From NCBI GenBank assembly GCA_963711495.1, contig CAVQEK010000004.1, positions 558,001-622,000 on the forward strand: DNA of 64,000 bases, given 5' to 3'. This stretch comes from CAVQEK01 sp963711495. GTDB lineage: Bacteria; Bacteroidota; Bacteroidia; Cytophagales; Cyclobacteriaceae. Each line of letters starts with the position of its first letter. Positions within the stretch are counted from its first letter, which is position 1. The notes beneath the pieces were generated by a model. It saw only the letters and a list, made by a program, of their open reading frames with translations, was not told the DNA's origin and did not search any database. This document shows, one piece after another, positions 34,581 through 43,079 of this stretch. A program made the translations under genes and the position numbers.

Positions 34581-36131
34581 ATGGCCATATTGGGAACATT
34601 ATTAAAACGGGGAATTAGTATACGCGAAAGCCTGGAGCAAAAATATTCGAGGCCTTTTGATCTGCAAAAGCAAGAACTAAAAAAATTGATGATTACTGCA
34701 AGAGAAACAGAATTTGGCAAATATTTTGAATTTGAACAGATACTTCGGAGTTTTCGCGATCCCCATACAAAAGCATTTCATAAGCATTTCAGAGACCAAG
34801 TACCGATTTATGACTACAATAAAATTTTCGATGAATGGTGGTTTAAAATACGGGACGGCAAAAGGAATGTAACCTGGCCGGGAAAGGTAAAATATTTTGC
34901 GATGAGTTCGGGTACTTCCGGCGATACATCGAAATACATTCCGGTAACCAAAGAAATGATTGGCGCCATCAAAAAGACCAGTATTCGGCAAATCCTGTCG
35001 CTGAGACACTATGAACTGCCTTCCGAGATATTCGACAAAGGTATTCTCATGTTAGGAGGCAGCACAAAATTACGGAAGATGCAATCCTTTTACGATGGAG
35101 ATCTTTCCGGTATTACTGCCAGCAAAATTCCTTTCTGGTTTCAGCATTTTTATAAACCCGGGAAAAAAATATCTAAAAATCCCGAATGGCAAAGTAAACT
35201 GGACGAAATAACAGAACGTGCCCCTGATTGGGACATCGGCTTTATGGCCGGTGTGCCGGCCTGGATACAAATCATGATGGAAAAAATTATTGACCGGTAT
35301 CAGTTGAAGAACATTCATGAAATCTGGCCTAATCTCAGCATTTACGTTCATGGAGGCGTTGCCCTGGAGCCGTTTAAGAAGGGGTTCGAAAAATTACTGG
35401 GGAAACCAATATTTTATATCGAAACCTATATGGCATCCGAAGGTTTTATTGCCTTCCAGGCATTCCCTTACCGCAATTCCATGCGGATGGTATTGAACAA
35501 TGGATTATTTTATGAATTTATCCCTTTCAATGATCATAATTTCGAAGGGGAAGGAAATTTGGTGAAAAATCCGGAAACATTACTGATTGACGAAGTGTCA
35601 GAAGGTGTGGAATATGCTATCTTACTCACTACTTGTGCGGGGGCCTGGCGCTATCTGATCGGTGATATCATCCGTTTCACATCGCTCAAAGATTGCGAGA
35701 TTGTCATTACAGGTCGCACTAAACATTATTTAAGTCTTTGCGGAGAGCATCTTTCGGTAGATAATATGAATCAAGCCATCAAAATGGTCAGTGAAAAACT
35801 GAATGTAAATGTAAAAGAATTCACAGTTGCCGGTATCCCCGATGGCACCTTGTTTTCACATCAATGGTATATCGGCTGTGATGATGATGTGAATATCGAC
35901 AAATTCAAAATATTACTGGATAATGCATTGAAAAGTTTAAACGACGATTATCTCACCGAACGCAAGCATGCGATAAGAAATGTTTATGTTCAAAAATTGC
36001 CGTCAGTTATATTTTATGATTGGATGCGACAGAATGGCAAGGAGGGGGGACAGAACAAGTTTCCACGTGTTTTACGCCGCGAAAAGTTTGACAGTTGGTT
36101 AAGATTTCTTAAATCGGTGGAAATTCAATAA
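34581..36131 (+). CDS. GH3 auxin-responsive-promoter family protein (acyl-adenylate amido synthetase fold)
   Basis: 516 residues, the usual bacterial length. The adenylate-forming signature is FAMSSGTSGDTSKYIPVT. Other family blocks are PDWDIGFMAGVPAWIQ and YIETYMASEGFIAFQ, plus LLTTCAGAWRYLIGDIIRF and ITGRTKHYLSLCGEHLSVDN. Plant GH3 enzymes conjugate amino acids to auxin or jasmonate; bacterial members have mostly unknown acyl-acid and amino substrates. It is followed after 11 bases by a LysE-type exporter gene, a plausible pair in which a conjugated product is exported (inference). Confidence 0.92.
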   Translation: MAILGTLLKRGISIRESLEQKYSRPFDLQKQELKKLMITARETEFGKYFEFEQILRSFRDPHTKAFHKHFRDQVPIYDYNKIFDEWWFKIRDGKRNVTWPGKVKYFAMSSGTSGDTSKYIPVTKEMIGAIKKTSIRQILSLRHYELPSEIFDKGILMLGGSTKLRKMQSFYDGDLSGITASKIPFWFQHFYKPGKKISKNPEWQSKLDEITERAPDWDIGFMAGVPAWIQIMMEKIIDRYQLKNIHEIWPNLSIYVHGGVALEPFKKGFEKLLGKPIFYIETYMASEGFIAFQAFPYRNSMRMVLNNGLFYEFIPFNDHNFEGEGNLVKNPETLLIDEVSEGVEYAILLTTCAGAWRYLIGDIIRFTSLKDCEIVITGRTKHYLSLCGEHLSVDNMNQAIKMVSEKLNVNVKEFTVAGIPDGTLFSHQWYIGCDDDVNIDKFKILLDNALKSLNDDYLTERKHAIRNVYVQKLPSVIFYDWMRQNGKEGGQNKFPRVLRREKFDSWLRFLKSVEIQ

Positions 36132-36142
36132 ATCTACTGGTT

Positions 36143-36769
36143 TTGCCATTTTTGGATGGAATTTTTTTTGGACTGCTACTGGCAATTATGCTGGGTCCTG
36201 TATTTTTTGCGCTGATCCATACCAGCATGAATGAAGGACCTTTTCCTGGCGTGGCCATGGCGATTGGCGTGTCACTTAGTGATACTTCTTATGTTTTCCT
36301 TTGTCATCTTGGCGTATCTCTATTACACAAAAACCAAAATTTTGAGACTTATCTTGGCATTGGTGGTGGTCTGATTCTGTTAATTTACGGACTCAAAATG
36401 TTGATCAATCCTATTAGTTCGAAAGGAACCAGTGCAATGGTTACGCGCCGGTCCAATTTTTTTAAGAAAATGCTGAAGGGATATCTGATCAATGGCATCA
36501 ATCCATCGGTGCTCATTTTCTGGCTGGGAGTGGCAAGTATGTCTGCCATAAAATATTCAACCAATCATTATTTGGCTGTCATTTTTTATGCAGGGGTTTT
36601 ATTGACTGTATTTTGTACTGATTTATTGAAGATTTACCTTGCGGGTAAAATCAGACCTTTAATTACAGCACGATTTATAACGAACCTGAATCGACTTGCT
36701 GGTGTGGCATTGATTTTTTATGGCTTGCGATTATTTTATTTTGCTCTAACTTCTGAATCTATATTTTAG
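36143..36769 (+). CDS. LysE-family transporter
   Basis: 208 residues with a TTG start at 36143, just 11 bases after the GH3 stop. No earlier ATG is in frame after that stop, and the protein begins at the right place for the family (FLDGIFFGLLLAIMLGPVFF). Five to six membrane helices; the N-terminal GxxxGPxFF block is conserved. Family members export amino acids or small polar metabolites. It may be translationally coupled to the GH3 gene. Confidence 0.87.
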   Translation: MPFLDGIFFGLLLAIMLGPVFFALIHTSMNEGPFPGVAMAIGVSLSDTSYVFLCHLGVSLLHKNQNFETYLGIGGGLILLIYGLKMLINPISSKGTSAMVTRRSNFFKKMLKGYLINGINPSVLIFWLGVASMSAIKYSTNHYLAVIFYAGVLLTVFCTDLLKIYLAGKIRPLITARFITNLNRLAGVALIFYGLRLFYFALTSESIF

Positions 36770-36843
36770 TTAATGATAAGTGGTTTCAGGTACTGATTGT
36801 ACCAAATGAATTTTACGAATTACCAGATAAACAAAAATAAAAC

Positions 36844-37914
36844 ATGAATAAAAATAGCAGAAAGTTCCTTTTCGAGTATTTGAATAATGAATCACCAACG
36901 GGCTTTGAATCAGCTGGCCAGCAAATGTGGCTAGACTATGTCCGTCAATTTGTCGACGATTATATTGTAGATACCTATGGTTCTGCAGTTGGAATAATTA
37001 ATCCTGGTGCTGACTATAAAGTAGTGATCGAGGCTCATTGTGATGAAATATCTTGGTTTGTGAATTATATTTCCAAAGAAGGATATATTCATGTGATCAG
37101 AAATGGGGGCTCAGACTATGTGATTGCCCCTTCCAAGAAAGCTAAAATCCATGGTGATTTGGGGATTGTTCCTGCCGTGTTTGGCTGGCCGGCAATCCAT
37201 GTACGCGAGAAACGCGAAGAAGGTAAAATGGATGTGGAATCTGTGGTACTGGATTGTGGGGCGGATTCCGAGGAGGAAGTTAAAAAAATGGGTGTGAATG
37301 TGGGTTGTGTGGTTACGTTCGATGACCAGCCAATGGAAATGAATAACAAATATCTGGTTGGCAGAGCATTGGATAATCGGATCGGGGGCTTTATGATTGC
37401 AGAAGTGGCCCGTCGTATTGCTGAGAATAAGATACAATTACCTTTTGGCCTGTATGTAACCAATGCCGTGCAGGAAGAGATTGGTCTGCGTGGTGCTGAA
37501 ATGATCGCACGAAGGATTAATCCGGATGTAGCCATCATCACAGATGTCTGCCATGATACCAGTTCTCCGGGATACAACAAAATAAAGCATGGAGACCAGC
37601 GGACTGGGAAAGGCCCGGTATTAACCTTTGCGCCGGCTGTACACAACAATGTACTTAAAATGCTCTTTAATGTGGCCGATCAAAATAAGATCCCCTATCA
37701 GCGGGCCGCAGCATCAAGATTTTCCGGCACGGACACCGATGCATTTGCCTACAGCAATGAAGGAGTGGCTTCTGCTTTGATTTCCTTGCCCCTCAAATAC
37801 ATGCATACTACCGTGGAAATGGTGAACCTGGAAGATATCGACCATGTTATTGACCTGATGTACGCTTTTGTAACCCATTTGGATGCAGGTCACGATTTTA
37901 GGTATATCAAATAA
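36844..37914 (+). CDS. M42-family metallo-aminopeptidase
   Basis: 356 residues, complete. A dinuclear metal site is visible: His in IEAHCDEISW, Asp in GRALDNRIGG, Glu-Glu in VQEEIGLRG, Asp in IITDVCHDTS and His in LPLKYMHTTVE. The middle is the barrel-like insert of FrvX/tetrahedral aminopeptidases. Probably degrades peptides in the cytoplasm. Convergent with aroA. Confidence 0.94.
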   Translation: MNKNSRKFLFEYLNNESPTGFESAGQQMWLDYVRQFVDDYIVDTYGSAVGIINPGADYKVVIEAHCDEISWFVNYISKEGYIHVIRNGGSDYVIAPSKKAKIHGDLGIVPAVFGWPAIHVREKREEGKMDVESVVLDCGADSEEEVKKMGVNVGCVVTFDDQPMEMNNKYLVGRALDNRIGGFMIAEVARRIAENKIQLPFGLYVTNAVQEEIGLRGAEMIARRINPDVAIITDVCHDTSSPGYNKIKHGDQRTGKGPVLTFAPAVHNNVLKMLFNVADQNKIPYQRAAASRFSGTDTDAFAYSNEGVASALISLPLKYMHTTVEMVNLEDIDHVIDLMYAFVTHLDAGHDFRYIK

Positions 37915-37926
37915 TTGCAAATAATG

Positions 37927-37969
37927 AGGTTTTGAGATCGATCAGTTTGATGTCTTGATCTCAAAACCT
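37927..37969. terminator. 13-bp inverted repeat shared by M42 gene and aroA ends
   Basis: AGGTTTTGAGATC at 37927-37939 pairs perfectly with GATCTCAAAACCT at 37957-37969 around a 17-base loop. It lies 13 bases past the M42 stop, and its right arm and most of the loop are the last codons of aroA. T-tracts are weak, so it may also act as a mRNA-stabilising or pausing structure. Confidence 0.6.
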
Positions 37970-39210
37970 GTTTTGATCAAATCATTCCAAAAGGAAGGGT
38001 AAGATTTTTGAACCACCTCTGGATTTTTGATGATAACGGGATATAGTGTTGCCAATATTGAAAAAGCCATGGCCATCCGGTGATCTTCATACGTTTCAAT
38101 TTCTATGGGTAATTTGAGCGGTCCATTTTTATCTGCGGGAAAGAGAGTCCATTTTCCCTCATTTTCGACTAATTTTGCCCCAATTTTGGCAATTTCAGTT
38201 TGCAAAGCAGCAATGCGATCCGTTTCTTTTATCCGGAGGCTTTCCAATCCGGTCATTTCGCATTGAACATTTTTTGCCGCACAAATGACAACAACTGTTT
38301 GGGCCAAATCCGGGCAGTCTGAAAAGTCAAATTGCACACTGGATTTATTGGCATTTTTGCGAAGTCTGATGCCATCCGACTCAAATATTGTTTCAACACC
38401 CAGATCTTTCATGATTTCGGCAATACGAATATCTCCCTGCAATGAATCTTTTTTGAGACCTAAAAGTTTCATTGTAGCCGTTTTGGCCAGGGAAGCAATT
38501 CCGTACCAATAACTGGCACCGGACCAGTCGGACTCTACAGTATATGCTGTAGCTCGATATGGCTTAGCGTCGACTTTTATGGTCCTGTTGTCCAGCCATT
38601 GTACAGAAGCGTTAAAACTTCGCATCAATTCAATGGTCATATCGATATAGGGACGACTTGCTATTTTTCCGGTAAGATGCAATGTTAATCCCATGGGCAA
38701 AACAGGAGCGCTCATTAACAAGGAGGAAATATATTGGCTACTGACGTGTCCACCCATTGAAATATGGTCGGTTAACTGTTGCCTAAAACCCAAAGTTTCG
38801 ATGGGTGGATACCCGTCAGATTTTAGGTAATTGATGTCGGCGCCTAGAGTTTTCAGTGCTTCAACGAGAATGTGGATGGGTCTTTCCTGCATCCTGGAGG
38901 TTCCGGTTAGAATATTGTTTTTACCAGTTAAAGCACAATATGAAGTAAGGAAACGCATTGTAGTGCCGGCATCCTTTACATCGAGGACTTTTTCGTTTGA
39001 GTTAAGCAGATCCATCATGATATGCGTGTCACGGGCAGTAGATAGATTGCGTAGAATTGGTTGATGTTGACTTAGTGCACTAATGATAAGCACCCGATTA
39101 CTTTCACTTTTTGAGGCAGGTAAAAGGATATCGATAGGTTTAGGCTCTGGATTTACCGATAAACCTATTTTTCCATGGTTTAAGAACATATAGTCTAGCG
39201 TGTTAATCAT
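37942..39210 (-). CDS. aroA: 3-phosphoshikimate 1-carboxyvinyltransferase (EPSP synthase)
   Basis: 422 residues from ATG 39210 (an in-frame TTG at 39213 is discarded). Sixth enzyme of the shikimate pathway. Conserved blocks: LPASKSESNRVLIISAL at the N-terminus, DAGTTMRFLTSY, the Arg-rich ESLRIKETDRIAALQTE, and DHRMAMAFSIL. The stop codon lies within the loop of the inverted repeat at 37927-37969. A -7 match (TATTTTTG) is at 39226-39233 on the minus strand. Confidence 0.94.
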   Translation of the reverse strand: MINTLDYMFLNHGKIGLSVNPEPKPIDILLPASKSESNRVLIISALSQHQPILRNLSTARDTHIMMDLLNSNEKVLDVKDAGTTMRFLTSYCALTGKNNILTGTSRMQERPIHILVEALKTLGADINYLKSDGYPPIETLGFRQQLTDHISMGGHVSSQYISSLLMSAPVLPMGLTLHLTGKIASRPYIDMTIELMRSFNASVQWLDNRTIKVDAKPYRATAYTVESDWSGASYWYGIASLAKTATMKLLGLKKDSLQGDIRIAEIMKDLGVETIFESDGIRLRKNANKSSVQFDFSDCPDLAQTVVVICAAKNVQCEMTGLESLRIKETDRIAALQTEIAKIGAKLVENEGKWTLFPADKNGPLKLPIEIETYEDHRMAMAFSILATLYPVIIKNPEVVQKSYPSFWNDLIKTGFEIKTSN

Positions 39211-39225
39211 CAATAAAAATTAATT

Positions 39226-39259
39226 CAAAAATATTCAACTCAAATATGGACTATTTCAA
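39226..39259 (-). promoter_or_regulatory. aroA promoter candidate
   Basis: TTG at 39259-39257, a 23-base gap and TATTTTTG at 39233-39226; start codon 15 bases downstream. Confidence 0.4.
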
Positions 39260-39362
39260 TATTTTTTATAACTTTATATGAAATACTGGGCCAGGTATAG
39301 TCACTTCCAGAAATTAAGTATGGTACGATTTGTGCTTAGGTCAACTTAAAACGACCAAATAT

Positions 39363-39560
39363 ATGAAACGATTTGTAAAAGTTGCCGCATTGCTGGCGTC
39401 CGGAATGGTTTTTGGAGCTATTGCCGGAAAAATTGCAACACATGAATTTGTGCGGGCAAAGAGAAAATCATTTTCAGATGCTTCCAACAATTTTAAAAGT
39501 TATTTGAGTAGTGCTCAGATTTCCGAAACAGAAGAAAATATCAATGAATATTTCATATAG
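39363..39560 (+). CDS. Small single-pass membrane protein, unknown
   Basis: 65 residues from ATG 39363. N-terminal KRFVKVAALLASGMVFGAIAGKIA is one membrane helix or an uncleaved signal; the rest is charged. Resembles YtxH-type small proteins only in shape. It converges with aroB, overlapping its end by 8 bases. Confidence 0.5.
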   Translation: MKRFVKVAALLASGMVFGAIAGKIATHEFVRAKRKSFSDASNNFKSYLSSAQISETEENINEYFI

Positions 39561-40611
39561 CCATTTCTAACTGATGGTTGAAGTATTTTATAGATTCCCT
39601 GACTTCATACTCGGTGATTTCAACATTATACACGCAGTCACCAATTGCTTTTAGCAGAGAACACATGATCATGTTCTTTTCATTTTTTTTGTCCTGAAGC
39701 GTTAAGCGGGCAATTGCATTAATGTCGTTTTCCTCAATTTTTTCCGGTTTATACAAATCAAACAAATAGTTCGAGATTTTTGATAGTGCATCGCATGATA
39801 GTCCTACTTTTTTGGTGGATAAAAATACTTCACAAATCATTCCAACGGCAATGGCTTCGCCATGTAATAGTTTATGACCTTGCTTAGACAGGAAATAACT
39901 TTCGATGGCATGACCAATGGTATGTCCAAAATTCAGGACTTTTCGATAGCCTTTTTCATTGGGGTCCTTTTCAACTATTTTACTTTTTATGGCCACTGAT
40001 TGCCGTATGATCGGTTCCAAATCCAATTGGTAAAAGTTTTTAATCAGGATATCATCGAATGACATGGCATCCGCGATCAAGTTGTGTTTTATGATTTCCG
40101 CAAAACCGGACCTGAGTTCACGAGGATCCAGGGTATTTAAAAATGTTGTACTAATAAAGACATTTTTGGGTACCTGAAAAACGCCGATTTGATTTTTGAA
40201 ATGGTCAAAATCGATGCCTGATTTTCCACCAATACTCGCATCGACCTGGGCAAGTAGGGTAGTTGGAATATTGATGAAATCAATTCCTCTTTTGTAAGTG
40301 GCGGCACAAAAACCGCCCATATCTCCAATCACACCCCCTCCCAGGTTGATCAACAATGATTTTCGATCAAAAGCAGCATTGGTCAACTCCTTCCAAATAT
40401 ATGTACAGGTTTGAAGGTTTTTTTCTTCCTCTCCACTGGATATTTTAATTATTTTGGCGCCCGCTACCGAAGATTCAATTTTAGGATAACAATGTTGCAT
40501 GGTATTTTCATCCACCAACACTGCCGTCTTAGAATATTGATGCGCCTTCAGAAAATCATTTAATGCACCCTCAATGTCCTGAGTGAAAATCACATTATTT
40601 GGCGTGCGCAT
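39553..40611 (-). CDS. aroB: 3-dehydroquinate synthase
   Basis: 352 residues, second enzyme of the shikimate pathway. NAD- and zinc-binding blocks: LINLGGGVIGDMGGFCAATYKRG, IPTTLLAQVDASIGGKSGID, GFAEIIKHN and NFGHTIGHAIES, with conserved His and Glu ligands. Start overlaps the end of the DAHP synthase-chorismate mutase gene by 17 bases, so the two are coupled. Confidence 0.96.
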   Translation of the reverse strand: MRTPNNVIFTQDIEGALNDFLKAHQYSKTAVLVDENTMQHCYPKIESSVAGAKIIKISSGEEEKNLQTCTYIWKELTNAAFDRKSLLINLGGGVIGDMGGFCAATYKRGIDFINIPTTLLAQVDASIGGKSGIDFDHFKNQIGVFQVPKNVFISTTFLNTLDPRELRSGFAEIIKHNLIADAMSFDDILIKNFYQLDLEPIIRQSVAIKSKIVEKDPNEKGYRKVLNFGHTIGHAIESYFLSKQGHKLLHGEAIAVGMICEVFLSTKKVGLSCDALSKISNYLFDLYKPEKIEENDINAIARLTLQDKKNEKNMIMCSLLKAIGDCVYNVEITEYEVRESIKYFNHQLEMAI

Positions 40612-41698
40612 TTATTTTTTCTAATGGATTATTCATGATAAACTCTTGTCTTCTGATAGAAGCATCGTGAATCAGTTTAAACACTTCGGCCATGAATTCC
40701 TGATTAAGCCCGAGGTCTTCCGCCCACTTACTACGTGTTTCAGAAATTTCCTGCCAACGGCTTTTCTGAAATACCGTAACATTATTTGTTTTCTTAAAAA
40801 GCCCTATTTTTTCAACAATTTCCATTCGCTGTGAAATAATCTCGAACAACTCCATGTCGACATGGTCGATTTGCTGCCGCAATTCTTCAAGGTGTGTAAT
40901 AAACTCGATATCTTCCGAAGTCGGTTTCCTGTATTGAATGTTCTTTAACATTTCACCCAGAACCTCCGGTGTAATTTGCTGTTTGGCATCACTCCAGGCT
41001 TTATCCGGGTCACGGTGTGTTTCTATTATCAAGCCGTCATAATCCAGGTCAATGGCCTTTTGCGATACGTCGAATAACAGATCTCTTCTGCCACAAATGT
41101 GGCTCGGGTCACAGATTAATGGGATATTGTTCAATGCGCTTTTCAGGTCCAGGGCGATTTGCCACATGGGCATATTGCGATATTTTGTCTGTTTGAATGA
41201 AGAGAAACCTCTATGAATCGCGCCTATTTTGGTGATTCCAACATTGCTGATACGTTCAATGGCACCCAACCACAACGCAAGGTCCGGATTGATGGGATTC
41301 TTTACAAACACCGGAGTGTCAGCGCCTTTTAAAGCTTCAGCAATTTCCTGTACGGTAAATGGATTGGTCGTTGATCTGGCCCCAATCCATAAAATATCAA
41401 TATTATGCTTAATGGCTTCATAGACATGTTTCGGATTTGCCACTTCTATGGCAAACATCAATCCCGTTTCTTTTTTAACATGCTGTATCCACCGTAAAGC
41501 TTCGACACCAATGCCTTCAAACTGATTGGGTCTGGTCCGCGGTTTCCACACGCCTGCTCTGATCACCGAGATTCCCAGTTCTTTAATTTTCAAACTGGTT
41601 TCCAGCAACTGTTCTTCTGTCTCGGCACTGCATGGACCAGCAATGATAGCCGGTTTTTCAAGTCCCAATCCCCAATCTTTCAATGTTTCGATTTTCAT
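40595..41698 (-). CDS. Fused DAHP synthase and chorismate mutase
   Basis: 367 residues. N-terminal (about 1-265): class I DAHP synthase of the KDO8P-synthase-like type with AIIAGPCSAE, IRAGVWKPRTRPNQFEG, TPVFVKNPINPDL and PLICDPSHICGRRD. Linker, then a C-terminal chorismate mutase type II helix bundle (about 270-360) with LEELRQQIDHVDMELFEIIS and RMEIVEKIGLFKK. The fusion gives the pathway entry step and the first step to Phe/Tyr in one protein, allowing feedback through the mutase. It is the first gene of the aroB operon. Confidence 0.95.
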   Translation of the reverse strand: MKIETLKDWGLGLEKPAIIAGPCSAETEEQLLETSLKIKELGISVIRAGVWKPRTRPNQFEGIGVEALRWIQHVKKETGLMFAIEVANPKHVYEAIKHNIDILWIGARSTTNPFTVQEIAEALKGADTPVFVKNPINPDLALWLGAIERISNVGITKIGAIHRGFSSFKQTKYRNMPMWQIALDLKSALNNIPLICDPSHICGRRDLLFDVSQKAIDLDYDGLIIETHRDPDKAWSDAKQQITPEVLGEMLKNIQYRKPTSEDIEFITHLEELRQQIDHVDMELFEIISQRMEIVEKIGLFKKTNNVTVFQKSRWQEISETRSKWAEDLGLNQEFMAEVFKLIHDASIRRQEFIMNNPLEKINAHAK

Positions 41699-41793
41699 TA
41701 TTTCTTTAGAACTATTATTTAAATATATTAATTTCAGCCGTTGATTTTTTTAACGATATCTATTGCCCCAACAAGGCATTTTCAGATAATAAT

Positions 41794-42981
41794 ATGAAGC
41801 ATAAATTTATCTCCTTCACTGATACTTCCATAGCATTTTCCTATAAGTCAGACAAAGCACTAAAGAAGAGTTATTACCTTTTTGCCGCTATCAAAAACAA
41901 AATTTTGGCAAAATTGGGTACAAATATCGTGAAATTCGCCATTAAAGTAAAAGCTCCTATAAAAGGAATTATCAGAAAGTCCATTTTTGCTCAATTTTGC
42001 GGGGGAGAATCCATTGCCGATTGTGAGCAAACTATCAAAATGCTGGCCAAGCACAATGTAGGAACTATATTGGACTACGCAGTGGAGGGTGAATCAGGCA
42101 GGCAAGATTTCGACCGTACCTTGGAAGAAATACTAAAAACAGTTAACCGCGCAGCCGGTGATCCGGATATTCCATTCTGTGTTTTTAAACCCACAGGCCT
42201 GGGGAATAAAGAATTATTAACCAAAATCCAGGCAAAGGAAACATTAACTACTGCAGAAATTACCGAGTATAATGAAATAAAAGTACGCTTTAAAAAAATT
42301 GCACAGCGTTGCTATGAAAAGCAGGTCAGGCTTTTCATTGATAGCGAAGATAGTTGGATACAGGAACCAATCGATGAGATCACCTATGCATTGATGGAAG
42401 AATTTAACCGGGAAAAACCGGTGGTATTCAATACATACCAATTTTATAGGAAACAAATGCTAGATCATATAAAAAAAGCTGTGCAGACGGGTCGCGAAAA
42501 AGGTTATTTTATTGGCGCAAAGCTTGTTCGGGGTGCCTATATGGAAAAGGAACGGGAACGCGCAGAAGCTTTAGGTTACAGCGACCCGATCCTGTCCGAC
42601 AAGGCTGCCACGGACAAACAATACGACGAAGCCCTGAAATTTTGTGTGGAAAACATCGACAGGATCTGGATCTGTTCGGGGTCTCACAACGAACAAAGCA
42701 ATCAACTGCTCATTGATTTAATGGCGAAAAAGGGTCTTAAAAACAATGATGACCGAATTTATTTTGCCCAATTGTATGGGATGAGTGATAATATTTCCTT
42801 CAACCTGGCCAACGGAGGTTATAAAGTAGTGAAATATGTACCATATGGCCCGGTAGAAGCGGTTTTGCCTTACCTTTTTAGAAGAGCCGAAGAAAACACC
42901 TCTATTGCCGGCCAGAGCAGTCGTGAATTGGAAATGGTCAGGAAAGAATTGAGGAGGAGAAAAGAGAAAAGAAGTAATTAA
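41794..42981 (+). CDS. Proline dehydrogenase family protein
   Basis: 395 residues. FAD-dependent barrel with QFCGGESIADCEQTIKML early, then TILDYAVEGESG, VCKPTG-like VFKPTGLGNKE, FIDSEDSWIQEPIDE, GAKLVRGAYMEKERERA and ICSGSHNEQSNQLL, ending in AGQSSRELEMVRKELRRR. Oxidises proline to pyrroline-5-carboxylate and feeds electrons to quinone. Single-domain form; the P5C dehydrogenase is not in the window. Confidence 0.92.
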   Translation: MKHKFISFTDTSIAFSYKSDKALKKSYYLFAAIKNKILAKLGTNIVKFAIKVKAPIKGIIRKSIFAQFCGGESIADCEQTIKMLAKHNVGTILDYAVEGESGRQDFDRTLEEILKTVNRAAGDPDIPFCVFKPTGLGNKELLTKIQAKETLTTAEITEYNEIKVRFKKIAQRCYEKQVRLFIDSEDSWIQEPIDEITYALMEEFNREKPVVFNTYQFYRKQMLDHIKKAVQTGREKGYFIGAKLVRGAYMEKERERAEALGYSDPILSDKAATDKQYDEALKFCVENIDRIWICSGSHNEQSNQLLIDLMAKKGLKNNDDRIYFAQLYGMSDNISFNLANGGYKVVKYVPYGPVEAVLPYLFRRAEENTSIAGQSSRELEMVRKELRRRKEKRSN

Positions 42982-43026
42982 GCCTGTAAAACTTTTTCAT
43001 CAGTATATACCTGGTTAAAACATAGT

Positions 43027-43056
43027 TTTTGAAAATCAATTTATTGCCTAATTTTG
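43027..43056 (+). promoter_or_regulatory. lysS promoter
   Basis: TTTTG ending at 43031, 17 bases, then TAATTTTG at 43049-43056. The leader is about 20-25 bases, supporting ATG 43080 over the in-frame TTG at 43029. Confidence 0.6.
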
Positions 43057-43079
43057 CACCCTCCAAAACAGAGAATCAG

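Noticed and set aside
43029..43079. Upstream TTG start for lysS
   Set aside because: It lies inside the predicted promoter; ATG 43080 fits the family length.
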